Shown: positions 6,024 to 13,569 of the stretch, piece by piece | Position numbering within the stretch: the stretch's first letter is position 1 | Layout: each line of letters begins with the position of its first letter | Source: an uncultured Kiritimatiellota bacterium | Lineage (GTDB): Bacteria > Verrucomicrobiota > Kiritimatiellia > RFP12 > UBA1067 | Direction of reading: 5' to 3' | NCBI GenBank assembly: GCA_934635045.1 | Contig: CAKTZA010000054.1 | Span: forward strand, 1 to 27,357 | Length of the DNA stretch: 27,357 bases | Notes under the pieces: generated by a model | Seen by the model: only the letters and a program-made list of their open reading frames with translations | Told to the model about the DNA's origin: nothing | Database searches by the model: none | Program-made: the position numbers and the translations under genes

Positions 6024-8401
6024 TCGCCCCTGTACTTCTTGCCGTTGCGGTCCACGAGGAAGAACCTGTCGCAGATCATGCGGTTCTTCCCGTCTTCGGT
6101 CTTGAGCCCGAAGTCGGAGCCGACGAACTTGAGCGAGACCCAGAGCTCGAACTCGCGGTCGGCATCGCCCTCCGGGTAGTAGTTCGAGAGCGACTGGCCG
6201 ATTCCCCACCAGCTCGCGAGGTTGATGCACGCGCCGACCGGGATCGTGACGTCGGCGATCTTGTAGAGCGCGTACTGGCCCGGAACGAAGCCCTTCACGG
6301 AAAACGTCCCCGTCTTGATCATGCGCTTCAGGTTCGTGTTGTAGTAGTCGTACCGCACGAGCCCGTTCGTGAAGATGGCGCTGCCCGGCCGGTAGATCTC
6401 GCTCTTGGCGCGCCCGCACGCCGCGTCCGGGTCGACGACGCCGTGATAGCCGCCGCACTGCGGAATCTGGATCACCTGGCCTTCGGGCAGCCTGTCGAGC
6501 GGCGCCGGAACCGGCTTGTCGAGCGCCAGCGCGACTAAGTAGGCGTTCTTCGCCTTGTCGTACAGCCCCGTCGGCGCGGACTTCGCCGTCTCCGGCTTGC
6601 TCTGGTAGCGCGCGAGATGCACGACCTTCCGCATGCGCGCGTAAACCGCATCCGGCGTCAGCCCGGACGGACGGCCCTTCACCTCGCGCACGTCACGCCA
6701 GAACTGGAGGGTCAGCATGTCGATGTCCCAGCGGACGAGCGAGAGCCACCGCGTCGCCCGCGCGTCGCCCGCGACCTTCCTCTCGGCCGCGTCGAGCGCC
6801 TTCTGCCAGCGGACGAGATCCGCGCCCTTGTAGCACTTGAGCGCCGTCGCCTCGACGTCGATGCCGACAAACGGCGTCGGCTCGCGCCAGAGCGCGTCCA
6901 GCTCGCGCGCCAGGGCCTGCACGTCCTCGGAGGCGGCCCCGTACGCGAAGTCGCAGAACTCCTTCACCCGCGCCCACGGGTCCTGCGCCGGATCCAGCGC
7001 GAGGCGCAGGAACAGGTAGTCGAGCAGCGGCCCGAAGCCCGGCGCGTAGAGCCCGCAGAGCTTCGTCTCGCTCACGCCCGCCGCATGGGAGACGCGCAGG
7101 TCGCCCGCCGGACGCGAGACGAGCCCGTACGGGTGCTTCGTGCAGGCGTAGTACCAGTAGCCGACGGCCCGGCAGGCCTTGCACCATTTCTTCAGGTTCT
7201 CGAGCGTCTTCTCGTTGCCCTTGCCGCCGATGTTGAACGACTGGTTGTCGTCCACCGGCGCGAAGTCGCAGATGAAGTTGTCCGGAAGCCTCTCGACCCC
7301 CTTCGGAAAGTTCTCCGACTGCTCCTTTCGGTAGGCGAGCGTCATGATGCGGATCTTCGGGTACTCCCTGGCCACGGCGGCGCAGAGCTCGGGCAGGTAG
7401 TCCCAGTAGGCACCGGCCGGCGTCTCGTACTTCGCCTGCAACGCCCGGCAGGGCTTGCACCAGCAGAACGCGCCCGGCACGTCCTGCGCGCCGATCGTCA
7501 GCACGCCCTCGCCGCCCACGCGGCGGCAGCGCTCGAGGACGCGCCGGGAGAATGCCTTGCGCAGCTCCGGGTTCGAGAAGCACAGCTGCATGCGGTCCGT
7601 CCGCTTGCCGAGGCTGTTCATCGAATACCATTCGGGATGCTCGGCGAAGAAGTCGATGCGCTCGTCCCACGGATAGGAGTCCATGTAGCAGCGCTTGCAC
7701 GGCAGGTAGAGGAAAAAGCCATGCCCGTCGTCCTTTTTCTCAAGTGCGCGCGTGAGGCCGTCGTAGGGCGTCCCGCCGAGCCAGCGCGCCGGGCAGTCGC
7801 TGCCGTTGCGGAAGAGGAACTTCGCGAGATCGGCGCGCGCGCCGCCGTACAGGTAGGTGTGCGTGAGGCCACGCCCCTGCGGAAACGCCGCACGATGGCG
7901 AAAGCCGCGCCCGTCCGTCCGCACCGTCGCCATCTTCACGATGCGCTCGCAACCGGGCTCGGGCAGGAAGCAGCGGTAGCCGAGCGTGTCCTCGCAGAAG
8001 CGGTAGACCGCGAGCCGCGTGCCGTCAGGCCCCGTGCCGCGCAGCCAGATGTCGCCGCCGTCAAAACCGGGCGCCGGCTTCCGCTCCGTCATCGCATACT
8101 CGTTCGCCGCCAGCGTGTCCGTGCCGAACGCCGCCTGCGCCGCCGCCGAGGGGCCGACGTAGATGAAGCGCCGCGCCGTCGCCGCATCGGACGGGCGACC
8201 GAGGATCGGAAGCGTGACGCCCGTCGACTGCGCGAAGATGTCCTGCAGCTCCTGCGCGGCGACGCGCGCCGAAATGTTCGTGTCCGCGACGATCGCGTAG
8301 TCGCTCGTGCCGTCCCGGCACAGGGTCGCGGCGTCGGCCGCCGTCGTTCCGGCCAATCCAGCCAGGATTGCCCCACAGGCGGCTCTCATCATGCTTTCCA
8401 T
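6020..8401 (-). CDS. Secreted DUF4838 protein (glycosidase-like, alpha-glucuronidase-type N-domain)
   Basis: 793 residues. The start at 8401 has an AG-rich Shine-Dalgarno (GAGGAG) about 10 nt upstream; a Sec signal runs MMRAACGAILAGLAGTTAADA with cleavage near residue 24. Residues 30-165 look like the GH20/GH67-type N-terminal domain (DYAIVAD...AAQELQDIFAQSTGVTLPI, FCEDTLGYRCFLPEPG). The central DUF4838 region shows FFAEHPEWYSMNSLGKR (250-266), QLCFSNPELRKAF (272-284), TIGAQD and FAPVDDNQSFN. Three CxxC-type pairs occur (PCKRC 234-238, CWCKPC 313-318, WCKAC near 410), compatible with metal binding. The last 150 residues look like a beta-rich accessory domain. Catalysis is unproven for most of this family; hydrolysis of a uronic-acid or amino-sugar linkage is the likely role. 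Second gene of cluster 1, 30 nt after the first. Confidence 0.8.
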   Translation of the reverse strand: MESMMRAACGAILAGLAGTTAADAATLCRDGTSDYAIVADTNISARVAAQELQDIFAQSTGVTLPILGRPSDAATARRFIYVGPSAAAQAAFGTDTLAANEYAMTERKPAPGFDGGDIWLRGTGPDGTRLAVYRFCEDTLGYRCFLPEPGCERIVKMATVRTDGRGFRHRAAFPQGRGLTHTYLYGGARADLAKFLFRNGSDCPARWLGGTPYDGLTRALEKKDDGHGFFLYLPCKRCYMDSYPWDERIDFFAEHPEWYSMNSLGKRTDRMQLCFSNPELRKAFSRRVLERCRRVGGEGVLTIGAQDVPGAFCWCKPCRALQAKYETPAGAYWDYLPELCAAVAREYPKIRIMTLAYRKEQSENFPKGVERLPDNFICDFAPVDDNQSFNIGGKGNEKTLENLKKWCKACRAVGYWYYACTKHPYGLVSRPAGDLRVSHAAGVSETKLCGLYAPGFGPLLDYLFLRLALDPAQDPWARVKEFCDFAYGAASEDVQALARELDALWREPTPFVGIDVEATALKCYKGADLVRWQKALDAAERKVAGDARATRWLSLVRWDIDMLTLQFWRDVREVKGRPSGLTPDAVYARMRKVVHLARYQSKPETAKSAPTGLYDKAKNAYLVALALDKPVPAPLDRLPEGQVIQIPQCGGYHGVVDPDAACGRAKSEIYRPGSAIFTNGLVRYDYYNTNLKRMIKTGTFSVKGFVPGQYALYKIADVTIPVGACINLASWWGIGQSLSNYYPEGDADREFELWVSLKFVGSDFGLKTEDGKNRMICDRFFLVDRNGKKYRGE

Positions 8402-8431
8402 CTCTTCTTCTCCTCTTTGGCGTTTTCGGTT

Positions 8432-10291
8432 TCAGCGGACGAGAAAGAGCACGCCGGGCGTGACGCGGCGCTCGTAGCAGCCGATGTCCACCGCGCCGCC
8501 CTCGACGCGGCGCGGGCGGGGAAGCCCCTGAAGGTCCGTCTCGCCCCGCGTCATCCACGCCTTGCTCTCGCCCGCGTCGATGCAGCAGGAACCCTTCGCG
8601 AGCCGCCAGTCGTCCGCCGCCGCGTCGACGAAGGACGGATCCAGCGGCGCGGTCGCCGTGCCGACGAGGTTGCCCTGCCCGGACGGCAGGAAGCCGTACT
8701 GCGAAAAGCAGTTCCAGAAGCGCACGTCACCGCTCGGATCCGCGTTGCACGCGGCATACCGGTCCGTCTTGATGCCGTTGCGGGCATGGGCATTGTCGTA
8801 GAACAGGCAGTTGGAGACCGCCTTCGCCGGACCGTCCGTCGCGCTGCCGCCCACGCAGAGCGCCCCGTAGAGATTCGAGTCCGTCACGTTGCCGATGAAC
8901 GTGCAGTTGTCGACGGAGCACGTGCCGGCGAGGTAGACCGCGCCTTCCGAAGAGCCGCCGTTCGAGCCAAATGACCTGTTGCGCAGGAACAGGCAGCTGC
9001 GGACGTAGGCGTTCGTCAGGGCGCTCGCCGTGCTCGGATGCACCTCCGCGCGCACGGCCGCGCAGATCCCCGACGTCACGTTGTCCACGAACGCGCAGCG
9101 GTCAAGCCGCATCTCCTGGACGCCCGTCAGCGCGAGCACGCTGCCGCCCGTCGACCGTTCGGGCTTGGACGGAAGCGGACACTTGCCCGAGACGTTGTTC
9201 GTGAAGCCGCAGCCGACGAACGTGACGCTGGAGCCGCCGCCGTTCCGCAGGGCCATGACCGCGCCGCGCGCGTGCGAGACGTTGCCGACGAACACGCTGT
9301 TGGTGACGAACCACTGGCCGGACGAGGAGTTCCCGGAAATGTAGCCGCCGCCAAAGCACGCGCCGCCGCTTGACTCGACCTCGGCCGTGCAGGCGTTCTC
9401 CACGAACGTGCAGTCCGAAACCGCGCACGTGCCGGACTCGAGCGCATAGACACACGTCCCGACGTTCGCGTTGCGGTTGTTCTCGAACCGGCAGCGCGTC
9501 CACGTCGAACGCGACAGGCAGAACCCACCGATGCCCACGCCCGTGTTGTTGGAGATCACGCAGTCCGTGAAGTCGGCCGCCCCGTAGCCGAAGCTGCCGT
9601 AGGCGTTCGACGGCGTCGTCTGGCTGTTGCCGAAGAAACGGCATCGGTCGAACGACACGTTCGGCCCCTCCACCTTGACGAAGCCGTACCACCCTTCGAC
9701 CGTCAGGTCGCGGAAGTCGCAGTCGGCAAACGTCAGGCTGTTGGCGTCCGTGTAGACATTGGCCTCCACGACGCGGTTCGTGCAGAGCGTGTCGCGGAAG
9801 ACGCAGTTGGTGACGAGGCACGACCCCGTCACGTTCCGTGCGCCGATCAGGCAGCCGGTCGCGCGTGGGTCGCCGTTGCGAAACGTCAGGTCGGCGAACC
9901 GCCAGGATCCATTCAGGTTGGCCGAGTCCACGACCTTCACCGCGCCCTGCCCGTCCAGGACGACCTTGTCCCGCCCGTCCCGTCCGGCCGGCGCGTCCGT
10001 CGCGCCGTTCCAGCCGACGAACGCCTTGGCATGCGGCGCGATGGAGGCCGTCAGCAGGTAGGGGCTGTCGCTCATGAGCAGGCGGATCTCTGCGGACGCG
10101 CCCGATGCCGCGCTCAGCGCCGACGGCAAGTCGTACGGATGCGCCAACGAGCCGTCGCCCCCGGCCTCCGGCGCCCGTCCGTCCGGCGCGACGTAGACGA
10201 CGGCCGCCGCCAGGGCGGATCCGCACGCAAGGCAGAACGCGAGCGCCGCACAGGGCAGGCGCGCACGACGATTCGAGACTGGACTTTCCAT
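8432..10291 (-). CDS. Secreted right-handed beta-helix protein with short hydrophobic C-terminal tail
   Basis: 619 residues. The start at 10291 has GAGG (10304-10301) 9 nt upstream. A Sec signal (ALAFCLACGSALA) ends near residue 29. The mature protein opens with VVYVAPDGRAPEAGGDGSLAHPY, the usual first block of adhesin-like polymorphic beta-helix proteins, then carries many short turns of the type VTNCVFRDTL, FDRCRFFGN, FTDCVISNNTG, VDNCTFIGN. Many cysteines align with the turns. The end is DLQGLPRPRRVEGGAVDIGCYE, written here in parts as the known 'D.QG.PR......DIG.YE' closing block, followed by the tail PGVLFLVR. No catalytic residues are recognisable. It is probably a surface binder or scaffold, with a lyase possible. 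First gene of cluster 1. Confidence 0.75.
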   Translation of the reverse strand: MESPVSNRRARLPCAALAFCLACGSALAAAVVYVAPDGRAPEAGGDGSLAHPYDLPSALSAASGASAEIRLLMSDSPYLLTASIAPHAKAFVGWNGATDAPAGRDGRDKVVLDGQGAVKVVDSANLNGSWRFADLTFRNGDPRATGCLIGARNVTGSCLVTNCVFRDTLCTNRVVEANVYTDANSLTFADCDFRDLTVEGWYGFVKVEGPNVSFDRCRFFGNSQTTPSNAYGSFGYGAADFTDCVISNNTGVGIGGFCLSRSTWTRCRFENNRNANVGTCVYALESGTCAVSDCTFVENACTAEVESSGGACFGGGYISGNSSSGQWFVTNSVFVGNVSHARGAVMALRNGGGSSVTFVGCGFTNNVSGKCPLPSKPERSTGGSVLALTGVQEMRLDRCAFVDNVTSGICAAVRAEVHPSTASALTNAYVRSCLFLRNRSFGSNGGSSEGAVYLAGTCSVDNCTFIGNVTDSNLYGALCVGGSATDGPAKAVSNCLFYDNAHARNGIKTDRYAACNADPSGDVRFWNCFSQYGFLPSGQGNLVGTATAPLDPSFVDAAADDWRLAKGSCCIDAGESKAWMTRGETDLQGLPRPRRVEGGAVDIGCYERRVTPGVLFLVR

Positions 10292-10339
10292 CGGCAGGTT
10301 CCTCGGTGTTGTGAAATGGCTTTTCAGCGTTCACGGGAA

Positions 10340-10348
10340 ATTCTACCA
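10340..10348 (-). promoter_or_regulatory. Extended -10 promoter of cluster 1
   Basis: TGG-TAGAAT on the minus strand (-10 at 10345-10340). The leader to the ATG at 10291 is about 40 nt and carries the Shine-Dalgarno GAGG. It lies back to back with the + strand promoter at 10409-10417. Confidence 0.6.
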
Positions 10349-10408
10349 CACTTCGCGCCGCGCGTCCATGCCCTGTTTGCAGGGGGTACCACAAAGAGGC
10401 GGGGATTA

Positions 10409-10417
10409 TGGTACAAT
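10409..10417 (+). promoter_or_regulatory. Extended -10 promoter of the truncated secreted gene
   Basis: TGG-TACAAT (-10 at 10412-10417), with the ATG only 8 nt downstream of the box, so a transcript would be leaderless or nearly so. It is divergent from the cluster 1 promoter; 73 bp separate the two boxes' start regions, leaving room for a shared operator. Confidence 0.55.
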
Positions 10418-10424
10418 ACCCGTG

Positions 10425-10516
10425 ATGCGTTTTCGACGACATGCTTCGACCTGCCTGATCTGCTTGGCGATCCTTCCGATTGCCGGCGGAACGTTGCGCG
10501 CGGAGACCGTCCTGAC
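10425..10516 (+). pseudogene. 5' stub of a lost secreted-protein gene (signal peptide only)
   Basis: ATG at 10425 begins MRFRRHASTCLICLAIL followed by PIAGGTLRAETVLT, a textbook Sec signal peptide (basic n-region, hydrophobic core, cleavage near LRA-E). After about 31 codons the sequence switches at 10517 into an antisense copy of the end of a group II intron maturase gene. The promoter and signal peptide look intact; the mature protein is gone. Position, divergent from cluster 1, suggests it was another exported carbohydrate enzyme, but nothing of it remains to show that. Confidence 0.65.
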
Positions 10517-10603
10517 CAAATCCGCGCCCTCCTCACGTCCGCCCACGCGAGGCGGTAGAGGCCGTAGTGCGTCATTTCGCCGTAGTAGGTGTCCGCGAAC
10601 TTC
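10517..10603 (-). pseudogene. Fragment of a group II intron maturase gene (3' end)
   Basis: These 87 bp match 27199-27285 without gaps, with four differences (I counted c/t, a/g, t/c and a/t). In the right-hand copy this block encodes the last 28 residues of the maturase (TYYGEMTHHGLYRLAWADV and RRARI); here the same frame reads TYYGEMTHYGLYRLAWADV and then runs past the lost stop. The match ends at the maturase stop codon, so domain V is not included. On the other side it breaks at 10603. Confidence 0.8.
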
Positions 10604-10715
10604 CTTTCTTGGAATTTGTTGCTTGATCGACCTGACGCCGGATATTATACAATATCGGCTCGTCGCATACCACATCAGATTCAGCACAAAAACATCACTT
10701 TTTTGGCAAACCCGC
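10604..10715. other. Orphan non-coding segment between gene fragments
   Basis: An inverted repeat GATATT-atac-AATATC (10641-10656) overlaps a minus-strand TATAAT (10649-10644), followed on that strand by a purine-rich AAGAAAGGAAG (10613-10603). This looks like the promoter and Shine-Dalgarno of a minus-strand gene whose coding part was cut off at 10603. No gene is visible in the segment itself. Confidence 0.35.
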
Positions 10716-10745
10716 TTGCAGGCCGCCGGTTGCGTGTGGTATAAT
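10716..10745 (+). promoter_or_regulatory. Promoter of the truncated XylR-like regulator
   Basis: -35 TTGCAG (10716-10721), 18-nt spacer, and extended -10 TGG-TATAAT (10737-10745). The -10 ends 7 nt before the ATG at 10752, so the start of transcription should fall on or next to the start codon: a leaderless mRNA. Confidence 0.75.
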
Positions 10746-10751
10746 CGCACC

Positions 10752-11281
10752 ATGACGAAGAGAAACAGGCTTGTTGTAGCGCTGAGGCTTGCCGGCGTCG
10801 CCGGCCAGGAGAAGCTGGCGGGGATATTCCGCTATCTCACCGAAACGTACGGTGAAGACGCTCCGTACGACGTGCAGATATTCCGCACGAAGGCGGAGTT
10901 CTCGCCGGACGCGCTCCGCGCCGAGATGGAATCGGACGCGGCCGCCTTCATCGTCTCGATACCGGAGACCGAGGCGACGGCGGCGCTCCTGGCGGACTCG
11001 GACCGTCCGACCGTGGTGATGGACATCCCCTCCGACCCGCTCGGAAAGCGCGAGAGGAACCTAGTGTTCATCCGCAACTCCGCAGCCGACATCGGGCGCG
11101 AGGCGGCGCAGTACCTCATCGGACAGGGCGTTGCGCGCGGCTATGCGTTCCTGCACTCGCTGGACGTGCTCGGGGCGCCGACGGAGTGGAGCAGGGCGCG
11201 CTTCCGCGCGTTCGCCGAGACGCTGCGCGACAACGGGCTGACTTTTGCCTCTGGTTTCTTCGGGAAGAGGATGTCGGTGAA
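10752..11281 (+). pseudogene. Truncated XylR-like regulator (LacI-type sensor half, HTH lost)
   Basis: From MTKRNRLVVALRLAGVAGQE the product follows the periplasmic-binding-protein-like sensor fold that opens XylR-type AraC regulators: GIFRYLTETYGEDAPYDVQIF, AAFIVSIPETEATAALLA, DRPTVVMDIPS, NSAADIGREAAQYLIGQG and YAFLHS...RARFRAFAETLRDNGL. After about residue 175 the homology-like sequence stops at an inverted repeat and the frame runs on, antisense to the GH92 gene, to a stop at 11634-11636. The C-terminal half, including the AraC helix-turn-helix, is missing. Compare the intact regulator at 24406-25581. The shortened product could still fold as a half domain, but it cannot bind DNA in the usual way. 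Confidence 0.75.
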
Positions 11282-11335
11282 GCAACCGGCTGGTTTTGCT
11301 CGTCCCTCGCAAAACAACCGGTTGCACCCTTTCAC
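11277..11335. repeat. Long imperfect inverted repeat at the regulator break point
   Basis: GCAACCGGCTGGTTTTGC (11282-11299) faces GCAAAACAACCGGTTGC (11309-11325) across a 9-nt loop, a near-perfect stem of about 17 bp. The outer GTGAA (11277-11281) pairs with TTCAC (11331-11335). There is no T-run on either side. It lies exactly where regulator homology ends and between two convergent genes, so it may be the end of a mobile element or a two-way transcription barrier. Confidence 0.6.
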
Positions 11336-11373
11336 TCCGTCGTCAGTTGTCAAAGATCAGTTACGCAAAACCG

Positions 11374-13563
11374 TTATTCTTTCCTATCCACAGCCCTCCT
11401 GCGGGGTCTGCCCCCGCTCCCAACAGCTTCGCCCTCCGCGCACGGAAACTCCAGAACGCCGCCTGCGCATAGCTCGTCGTACGTCAATTCAGGCCTCGCC
11501 AGCACCGCACCATTCAGCGTCGGCACCTTCACCTTGGACGAACGGCGGACGACCAACGGCGGACGATCTGGCACGTCGACGCGGACACACGGCAGCTGCG
11601 CGTCGCCAAGCACGAACTCGCCGCTCGCGGGGTTGACCGGATAGAAGCCCAGCGCGGCTAAAAGATACCACGCGCTCATCGCGCCGCAGTCGTCGTTGCC
11701 GCAGAGTCCGTCCGGACGCGGCCGGTACATCGTGCGAAAGATCTGCGCCAGGCGCTTCGCCGCGAGATCGCGCCGTCCCGCCAGCGTGTAGAGATAGGCA
11801 ATGTGATGGCACGGCTCGTTGCCGTGCACATACTGCCCGATCAAACCGACGACATCGCCAAGATAGCCGTCGCCCCTCACGGTCGACTCCATCGTAAAGA
11901 GCCCGTCGAGCCGCCTCAGGACGGCGTCCGTTCCGCCCAGGGCGCCGAACAGTCCCTGCGGATCGTGAAGGACGTGCCAGGTCCAGTGGTAGGCGTTGCC
12001 CTCCGTGAAGTCGTTGTCGTTACCAATCGAGTGGCCGACGCGCATCGGATCGAATGGATCCCGCCACCGGCCGGACGCATCGCGTCCGCGAACAAAGCCA
12101 ATTGAGCGGTCGAAGACGTTCGTCCACGCGGCCGCGCGCCGGCGGAAGAAGTCCGCGTCCTCGCGCTTGCCAAGCCATTCCGCCAGCTGAGCCGCGCACC
12201 AGTCGTCATACGTACATTCCAGCACGCGGCTCACCCCCTCGCCGCTGATCAGGTCCGTCGGATAGTAACCGTACTTGTCGAGGACGTTCCAGTCCTCCTT
12301 CGGCATATACCAGCGTCCCGGCTTGCGGGGCGCGTGATCCGTCCTGAGCGACTCGCGCACCGCCTCGAACGCGACCGCGGCGTCGACGCCCGAAAAACCC
12401 TTCAGCGCCGCCGAGACGACGACGGGCACGGCGTGATGTCCGATCATGCAGTGGTTGTCGATGCCCCACAGGCTCCAAATCGGCAGGTAGCCCCATTTCC
12501 GGCGATGCTCGAGCATCGAATTGACGAAATCGGGCACGAGCTCCGGAACCAGCAGCTCGTAGAGCGGATGCGCCGCACGATACGTGTCCCAGAGCGAGAA
12601 CGTCGAATAGCGTCGCGGCTCCCCGACGTCGGTGATGACGTTCGGCTGGAGGAAGAGATGGTAGAGCGAGGTGTAGAAGCTGACCGCATCGTCTCGGCTC
12701 GCCCTCGGACAGCTCATCCGTCCGAGCACCGCCCGCCACGCGGCGCTCGCTTCGGCACGGATCGCGTCGAAGCCCCGTCCCTCGGCTTCGACCTTGAGGT
12801 TCCGCCGCGCACCGTCGATGCTGCGCGTCGAAATCGCGATGCGTACGATCAGTTCACGCCTGTCGCCGCCGAAGGTGAAGATGCGCCCGGGCAGCGGATC
12901 GTCCGCCAGATACGGATGACGAATGTCCTTCTCCGACGGCTCGCTGAATTCAATCGCAAAGAAGACTCGGCGGTCGACCCAGCCGAGATTGCGGTACCAT
13001 CCCGTGACGCGCGTCGGCGACTCGACGGCGATCTCGCCCTCTGGACGCGACTCCGGCCCCGCCCCGACGCCATGATGCGGATTGAGAAGAAGCCGCCGCG
13101 TCCCCGCTCCATTCCAGGTGAAGCGGTAGACACCGACACGTTCCGTCGCCGTCGCCTCCGCCGTCACACCGCATGTCTTCAGCTCGACGCGGTAATACCC
13201 CGGCTCGGCGAACTCGCTCGTCTTGTCGAAGTCGCTCGCAAAATCCTCGCGCTCCGCCGCACCCGTGAACGGCATAATCCCGATGTCGCCGAGATCCCAG
13301 CAGCCCGTGCCGTTCAGGTGCGTCTGGGAGAACGCGACAATCCGCGTCGCCTTGCCGTTGTAGCCCGAGGCCTCCATCGGCGCCGTGTCGGGGCCGGCCT
13401 GCACGAGCCCGAACGGTCGCGCCGCCGCCGGCGTGCAGTGTCCGTTGCCGACCGTGCCGATGAACGGGTTGACGAACCGAACCGGGTCAAGCGACGATTC
13501 AGCCGTTGCCGCCATTGCCAACAGCCCGACCGACACACACAGCCCTAATCTCTTAATTCTCAT
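11374..13563 (-). CDS. GH92 exo-alpha-mannosidase, exported
   Basis: 729 residues, normal for GH92 (calcium-dependent exo-acting alpha-mannosidases, inverting). A Sec signal (LGLCVSVGLLAMAATAES) is followed by the family's opening block VNPFIGTVGNGHCTPAAARPFG (31-52, written as motif). SQTHLNGTGCWDLGD (79-93), YSTFSLWDTYRAAHPLY (319-335), HGNEPCHHIAYLY (580-592; its Glu is the family's acid residue region) and GLCGNDDCGAMSAWY (619-633) are all intact. The enzyme would remove terminal alpha-linked mannose from N-glycans or mannans. It starts 6 nt after the preceding GH2 stop, so it is last in cluster 2. The C-terminus is odd: after EFPCAEGEA it adds VGSGGRPRRRAVDRKE, encoded by a G-rich hairpin region, a likely replaced tail. 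Confidence 0.93.
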   Translation of the reverse strand: MRIKRLGLCVSVGLLAMAATAESSLDPVRFVNPFIGTVGNGHCTPAAARPFGLVQAGPDTAPMEASGYNGKATRIVAFSQTHLNGTGCWDLGDIGIMPFTGAAEREDFASDFDKTSEFAEPGYYRVELKTCGVTAEATATERVGVYRFTWNGAGTRRLLLNPHHGVGAGPESRPEGEIAVESPTRVTGWYRNLGWVDRRVFFAIEFSEPSEKDIRHPYLADDPLPGRIFTFGGDRRELIVRIAISTRSIDGARRNLKVEAEGRGFDAIRAEASAAWRAVLGRMSCPRASRDDAVSFYTSLYHLFLQPNVITDVGEPRRYSTFSLWDTYRAAHPLYELLVPELVPDFVNSMLEHRRKWGYLPIWSLWGIDNHCMIGHHAVPVVVSAALKGFSGVDAAVAFEAVRESLRTDHAPRKPGRWYMPKEDWNVLDKYGYYPTDLISGEGVSRVLECTYDDWCAAQLAEWLGKREDADFFRRRAAAWTNVFDRSIGFVRGRDASGRWRDPFDPMRVGHSIGNDNDFTEGNAYHWTWHVLHDPQGLFGALGGTDAVLRRLDGLFTMESTVRGDGYLGDVVGLIGQYVHGNEPCHHIAYLYTLAGRRDLAAKRLAQIFRTMYRPRPDGLCGNDDCGAMSAWYLLAALGFYPVNPASGEFVLGDAQLPCVRVDVPDRPPLVVRRSSKVKVPTLNGAVLARPELTYDELCAGGVLEFPCAEGEAVGSGGRPRRRAVDRKE

Positions 13564-13569
13564 CTGAAC

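Noticed and set aside
6024..6458. N-terminal extension of the GH141-like gene
   Set aside because: It overlaps the DUF4838 coding end in another frame, is Arg-rich noise, and the ATGA overlap with a Tat-like signal at 6023 is a far better start.
10311..11636. One 441-residue + strand protein
   Set aside because: It joins a leader, a signal peptide, antisense maturase DNA, an intergenic promoter, a regulator half and antisense GH92 in one accidental open frame. Real starts with their own promoters lie at 10425 and 10752.
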